Shown here in pieces: positions 60,111 to 64,000 of a stretch of 64,000 nt of DNA. This DNA comes from Nemertoderma westbladi (taxonomy: Eukaryota; Xenacoelomorpha; Nemertodermatida; Nemertodermatidae), in the NCBI GenBank assembly GCA_032718475.1, contig JAUCBJ010005092.1, positions 1 to 64,000 on the forward strand. Reading direction: 5' to 3'. The position numbers were made by a program, and so were the translations under genes. Within the stretch, counting starts at the first letter, position 1. The number at the start of each line of letters is the position of its first letter. The notes below the pieces were generated by a model. The model worked only from the letters and a program-made list of their open reading frames with translations, did no database searches and had not been told where the DNA came from.

Positions 60111-63100
60111 TATGAGCTGAGCAACCAGAGGCCATACACTAATGGTAGCAGAAGTCTTCTACATGAGCTGAGCAACCCGAGGCCATACACTAATGGTAGC
60201 AGAAGTCTTCTACATGAGCTGAGCAACCCGAGGCCATACACTAATGGTAGCAGAAGTCTTCTACATGAGCTGAGCAACCAGAGGCCATACACTAATGGTA
60301 GCAGAAGTCTTCTACATGAGCTGAGCAACCAGAGGACATACACTAATGGTAGCAGAAGTCTTCTACATGAGCTGAGCAACCAGAGGCCATACACTAATGG
60401 TAACAGAAGTCTTCTATATGAGCTGAGCAACCAGAGGCCATACACTAATGGTAGCAGAAGTCTTCTACATGAGCTGAGCAACCCGAGGCCATACACTAAT
60501 GGTAGCAGAAGTCTTCTACATGAGCTGAGCAACCAGAGGCCATACACTAATGGTAGCAGAAGTCTTCTACATGAGCTGAGCAACCAGAGGACATACACTA
60601 ATGGTAGCAGAAGTCTTCTACATGAGCTGAGCAACCAGAGGCCATACACTAATGGTAGCAGAAGTCTTCTACATTAGCTGAGCAACCAGAGGCCATACAC
60701 TAATGGTAGCAGAAGTCTTCTACATGAGCTGAGCAACCCGAGGCCATACACTAATGGTAGCAGAAGTCTTCTATATGAGCTGAGCAACCAGAAGCCATAC
60801 ACTAATGGTAGCAGAAGTCTTCTACATGAGCTGAGCAACCCGAGGCCATACACTAATGGTAACAGAAGTCTTCTATATGAGCTGAGCAACCAGAGGCCAT
60901 ACACTAATGGTAGCAGAAGTCTTCTATATGAGCTGAGCAACCAGAGGCCATACACTAATGGTAGCAGAAGTCTTCTACATGAGCTGAGCAACCAGAAGCC
61001 ATACACTAATGGTAACAGAAGTCTTCTATATGAGCTGAGCAACCAGAGGCCATACACTAATGGTAGCAGAAGTCTTCTACATGAGCTGAGCCACCCGATG
61101 CCATACACTAATGGTAGCAGAAGTCTTCTACATGAGCTGAGCAACCCGAGGCCATACACTAATGGTAGCAGAAGTCTTCTACATGAGCTGAGTAACCAGA
61201 GGCCATACACTAATGGTAGCAGAAGTCTTCTACATGAGCTGAGCAACCAGAGGACATACACTAATGGTAGCAGAAGTCTTCTATATGAGCTGAGCAACCC
61301 GAGGCCATACACTAATGGTAGCAGAAGTCTTCTACATGAGCTGAGCAACCAGAGGCCATACACTAATGGTAGCAGAAGTCTTCTACATGAGCTGAGCAAC
61401 CCGAGGCCATACACTAATGGTAGCAGAAGTCTTCTACATGAGCTGAGCAACCAGAGGCCATACACTAATGGTAGCAGAAGTCTTCTACATGAGCTGAGCA
61501 ACCCGAGGCCATACACTAATGGTAGCAGAAGTCTTCTACATGAGCTGAGCAACCCGAGGCCATACACTAATGGTAGCAGAAGTCTTCTACATGAGCTGTG
61601 CAACCCGAGGCCATACACTAATGGTAGCAGAAGTCTTCTACATGAGCTGAGCAACCAGAGGCCATACACTAATGGTAGCAGAAGTCTTCTACATGAGCTG
61701 AGCAACCCGAGGCCATACACTAATGGTAGCAGAAGTCTTCTACATGAGCTGAGCAACCCGAGGCCATACACTAATGGTAGCAGAAGTCTTCTACATGAGC
61801 TGAGCAACCCGAGGCCATACACTAATGGTAGCAGAAGTCTTCTACATGAGCTGAGCAACCCGAGGCCATACACTAATGGTAGCAGAAGTCTTCTACATGA
61901 GCTGAGCAACCAGAGGCCATACACTAATGGTAGCAGAAGTCTTCTACATGAGCTGAGCAACCAGAGGCCATACACTAATGGTAGCAGAAGTCCTCTACAT
62001 GAGCTGAGCAACCAGAGGCCATACACTAATGGTAGCAGAAGTCTTATACATGAGCTGAGCAACCAGAGGCCATACACTAATGGTAACAGAAGTCTTCTAC
62101 ATCAGCTGAGCAACCCGAGGCCATACACTAATGGTAACAGAAGTCTTCTACATCAGCTGAGCAACCCGAGGCCATACACTAATGGTAACAGAAGTCTTCT
62201 ACATCAGCTGAGCAACCCGAGGCCATACACTAATGGTAACAGAAGTCTTCTATATGAGCTGAGCAACCCGAGGCCATACACTAATGGTAGCAGAAGTCTT
62301 CTACATGAGCTGAGCAACCAGAGGCCATACACTAATGGTAGCAGAAGTCTTATACATGAGCTGAGCAACCCGAGGCCATACACTAATGGTAACAGAAGTC
62401 TTCTACATCAGCTGAGCAACCCGAGGCCATACACTAATGGTAACAGAAGTCTTCTATATGAGCTGAGCAACCCGAGGCCATACACTAATGGTAGCAGAAG
62501 TCTTCTACATGAGCTGAGCAACCAGAGGCCATACACTAATGGTAGCAGAAGTCTTATACATGAGCTGAGCAACCAGAGGCCATACACTAATGGTAGCAGA
62601 AGTCTTCTACATGAGCTGAGCAACCAGAGGCCATACACTAATGGTAACAGAAGTCTTCTATATGAGCTGAGCAACCAGAGGCCATACACTAATGGTAGCA
62701 GAAGTCTTCTACATGAGCTGAGCAACCAGAGGCCATACACTAATGGTAGCAGAAGTCTTCTACATGAGCTGAGCAACCAGAGGCCATACACTAATGGTAG
62801 CAGAAGTCTTCTACATGAGCTGAGCAACCAGAGACCATACACTAATGGTAGCAGAAGTCTTCTACATGAGCTGAGCAACCCGAGGCCATACACTAATGGT
62901 AGCAGAAGTCTTCTATATGAGCTGAGCAACCAGAGGCCATACACTAATGGTAACAGAAGTCTTCTACATGAGCTGAGCAACCAGTGGCCATACACTAATG
63001 GTAGCAGAAGTCTTCTACATGAGCTGAGCAACCCGAGGCCATACACTAATGGTAGCAGAAGTCTTCTATATGAGCTGAGCAACCAGAGGCCATACACTAA

Positions 63101-64000
63101 TGGTAGCAGAAGTCTTCTACATGAGCTGAGCAACCAGAGACCATACACTAATGGTAGCAGAAGTCTTCTACATGAGCTGAGCAACCAGAGACCATACACT
63201 AATGGTAGCAGAAGTCTTCTATATGAGCTGAGCAACCAGAGGCCATACACTAATGGTAGCAGAAGTCTTCTACATGAGCTGAGCAACCAGAGGCCATACA
63301 CTAATGGTAGCAGAAGTCTTCTACATGAGCTGAGCAACCAGAGACCATACACTAATGGTAGCAGAAGTCTTCTACATGAGCTGAGCAACCAGAGGCCATA
63401 CACTAATGGTAGCAGAAGTCTTCTACATGAGCTGAGCAACCAGAGGCCATACACTAATGGTAGCAGAAGTCTTCTACATGAGCTGAGCAACCAGAGGCCA
63501 TACACTAATGGTAGCAGTAGTCTTCTACATGAGTTGAGCAACCAGAGGCCATACACTAATGGTAGCAGAAGTCTTCTACATGAGCTGAGCAACCAGAGGC
63601 CATACACTAATGGTAGCAGAAGTCTTCTACATGAGCTGAGCAACCAGAGGCCATACACTAATGGTAGCGGAAGTCTTCTACATGAGCTGTGCAACCAGAG
63701 GCCATACACTAATGGTAGCAGAAATCTTCTACATGAGCTGAGCAACCAGAGGCCATACACTAATGGTAACAGAAGTCTTCTATATGAGCTGAGCAACCAG
63801 AGGCCATACACTAATGGTAGCAGAAGTCTTCTACATGAGCTGAGCAACCAGAGGCCATACACTAATGGTAGCAGAAGTCTTCTACATTAGCTGAGCAACC
63901 AGAGGCCATACACTAATGGTAACAGAAGTCTTCTATATGAGCTGAGCAACCCGAGGCCATACACTAATGGTAACAGAAGTCTTCTACATGAGCTGAGCAA

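Larger units (their letters stand above)
35260..64000. repeat. Sat-D: 51-bp minisatellite, about 563 units, continues past the window
   Basis: The unit reads CTGAGCAACC(C/A)GAGGCCAT, then ACACTAATGGTAGCAGAAGT, then CTTCTACATGAG. The 51-bp period is almost free of indels over 28.7 kb. Main variants are CCGAGG, CAGAGG and CAGTGG; GGTAGC, GGTAAC and GGTATC; AGCAGAAGT and AGCAGTAGT; CATGAG, TATGAG, CATAAG, CATCAG and CATTAG; CTGAGC, CTGTGC and TTGAGC. Because 51 is divisible by three, both strands carry open frames of hundreds to thousands of codons (17-residue periods like ELSNQRPYTNGSRSLLH on plus, and a Leu-rich one on minus). I do not annotate these as genes: nearly every variant changes an amino acid and some create stops. 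Confidence 0.97.

Noticed and set aside
1-64000. Telomere repeat, rRNA or tRNA genes
   Set aside because: No TTAGGG-type arrays, rRNA core words or tRNA cloverleaf with B-box were found on either strand by eye.

Overview
This window looks like metazoan genomic DNA, probably from a marine invertebrate. The grounds are GT-AG introns in a coiled-coil gene, two copies of a non-LTR retrotransposon (LINE), scattered TAGGCCTA-like words, and very large minisatellite arrays. Nothing in it looks bacterial, viral or plasmid-like. I cannot name the species. About 54 of the 64 kb (roughly 84%) is tandem repeat, in four families unrelated in sequence, called here Sat-A to Sat-D.

Layout: 1-157, unique flank. 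158-3369, Sat-A, a 53-bp unit with a C-run of variable length. 3370-16777, Sat-B, a 35-bp unit, split at 10507-12087 by a 5'-truncated LINE on the minus strand whose reverse transcriptase frame is still open. 16778-17321, a short unique island with one possible minus-strand exon. 17322-27412, Sat-C, a 53/55-bp unit. 27413-35259, the only long unique stretch. 35260-64000, Sat-D, a 51-bp unit that runs off the end of the window.

The unique stretch holds the best host gene. Four exons on the minus strand (30615 down to 28522) have GT-AG boundaries and agreeing phases, and encode the N-terminal part of a charged, probably coiled-coil protein that I do not recognise. The same stretch holds a second, dead copy of the LINE (31808-32933, plus strand) with 45-bp target-site duplications. 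It also has two pairs of perfect inverted repeats near 31 kb and an inverted pair of an unnamed dispersed repeat.

The arrays show higher-order duplications whose offsets are whole numbers of units (Sat-B 315, 1260, 1995 and 3045 bp; Sat-D 102, 561, 969, 1428, 1530 and 1785 bp). This fits repeated unequal exchange or slippage. Because 51 is a multiple of three, Sat-D has enormous open frames on both strands, up to 2728 codons. I read these as by-products: almost all variation between units changes amino acids, and several variants are stops. I found no multi-gene system in this window. The points most worth following are the exon chain, the 105-bp direct repeats flanking the Sat-B LINE, and the G-tract and splice-donor-like motifs repeated in the arrays.
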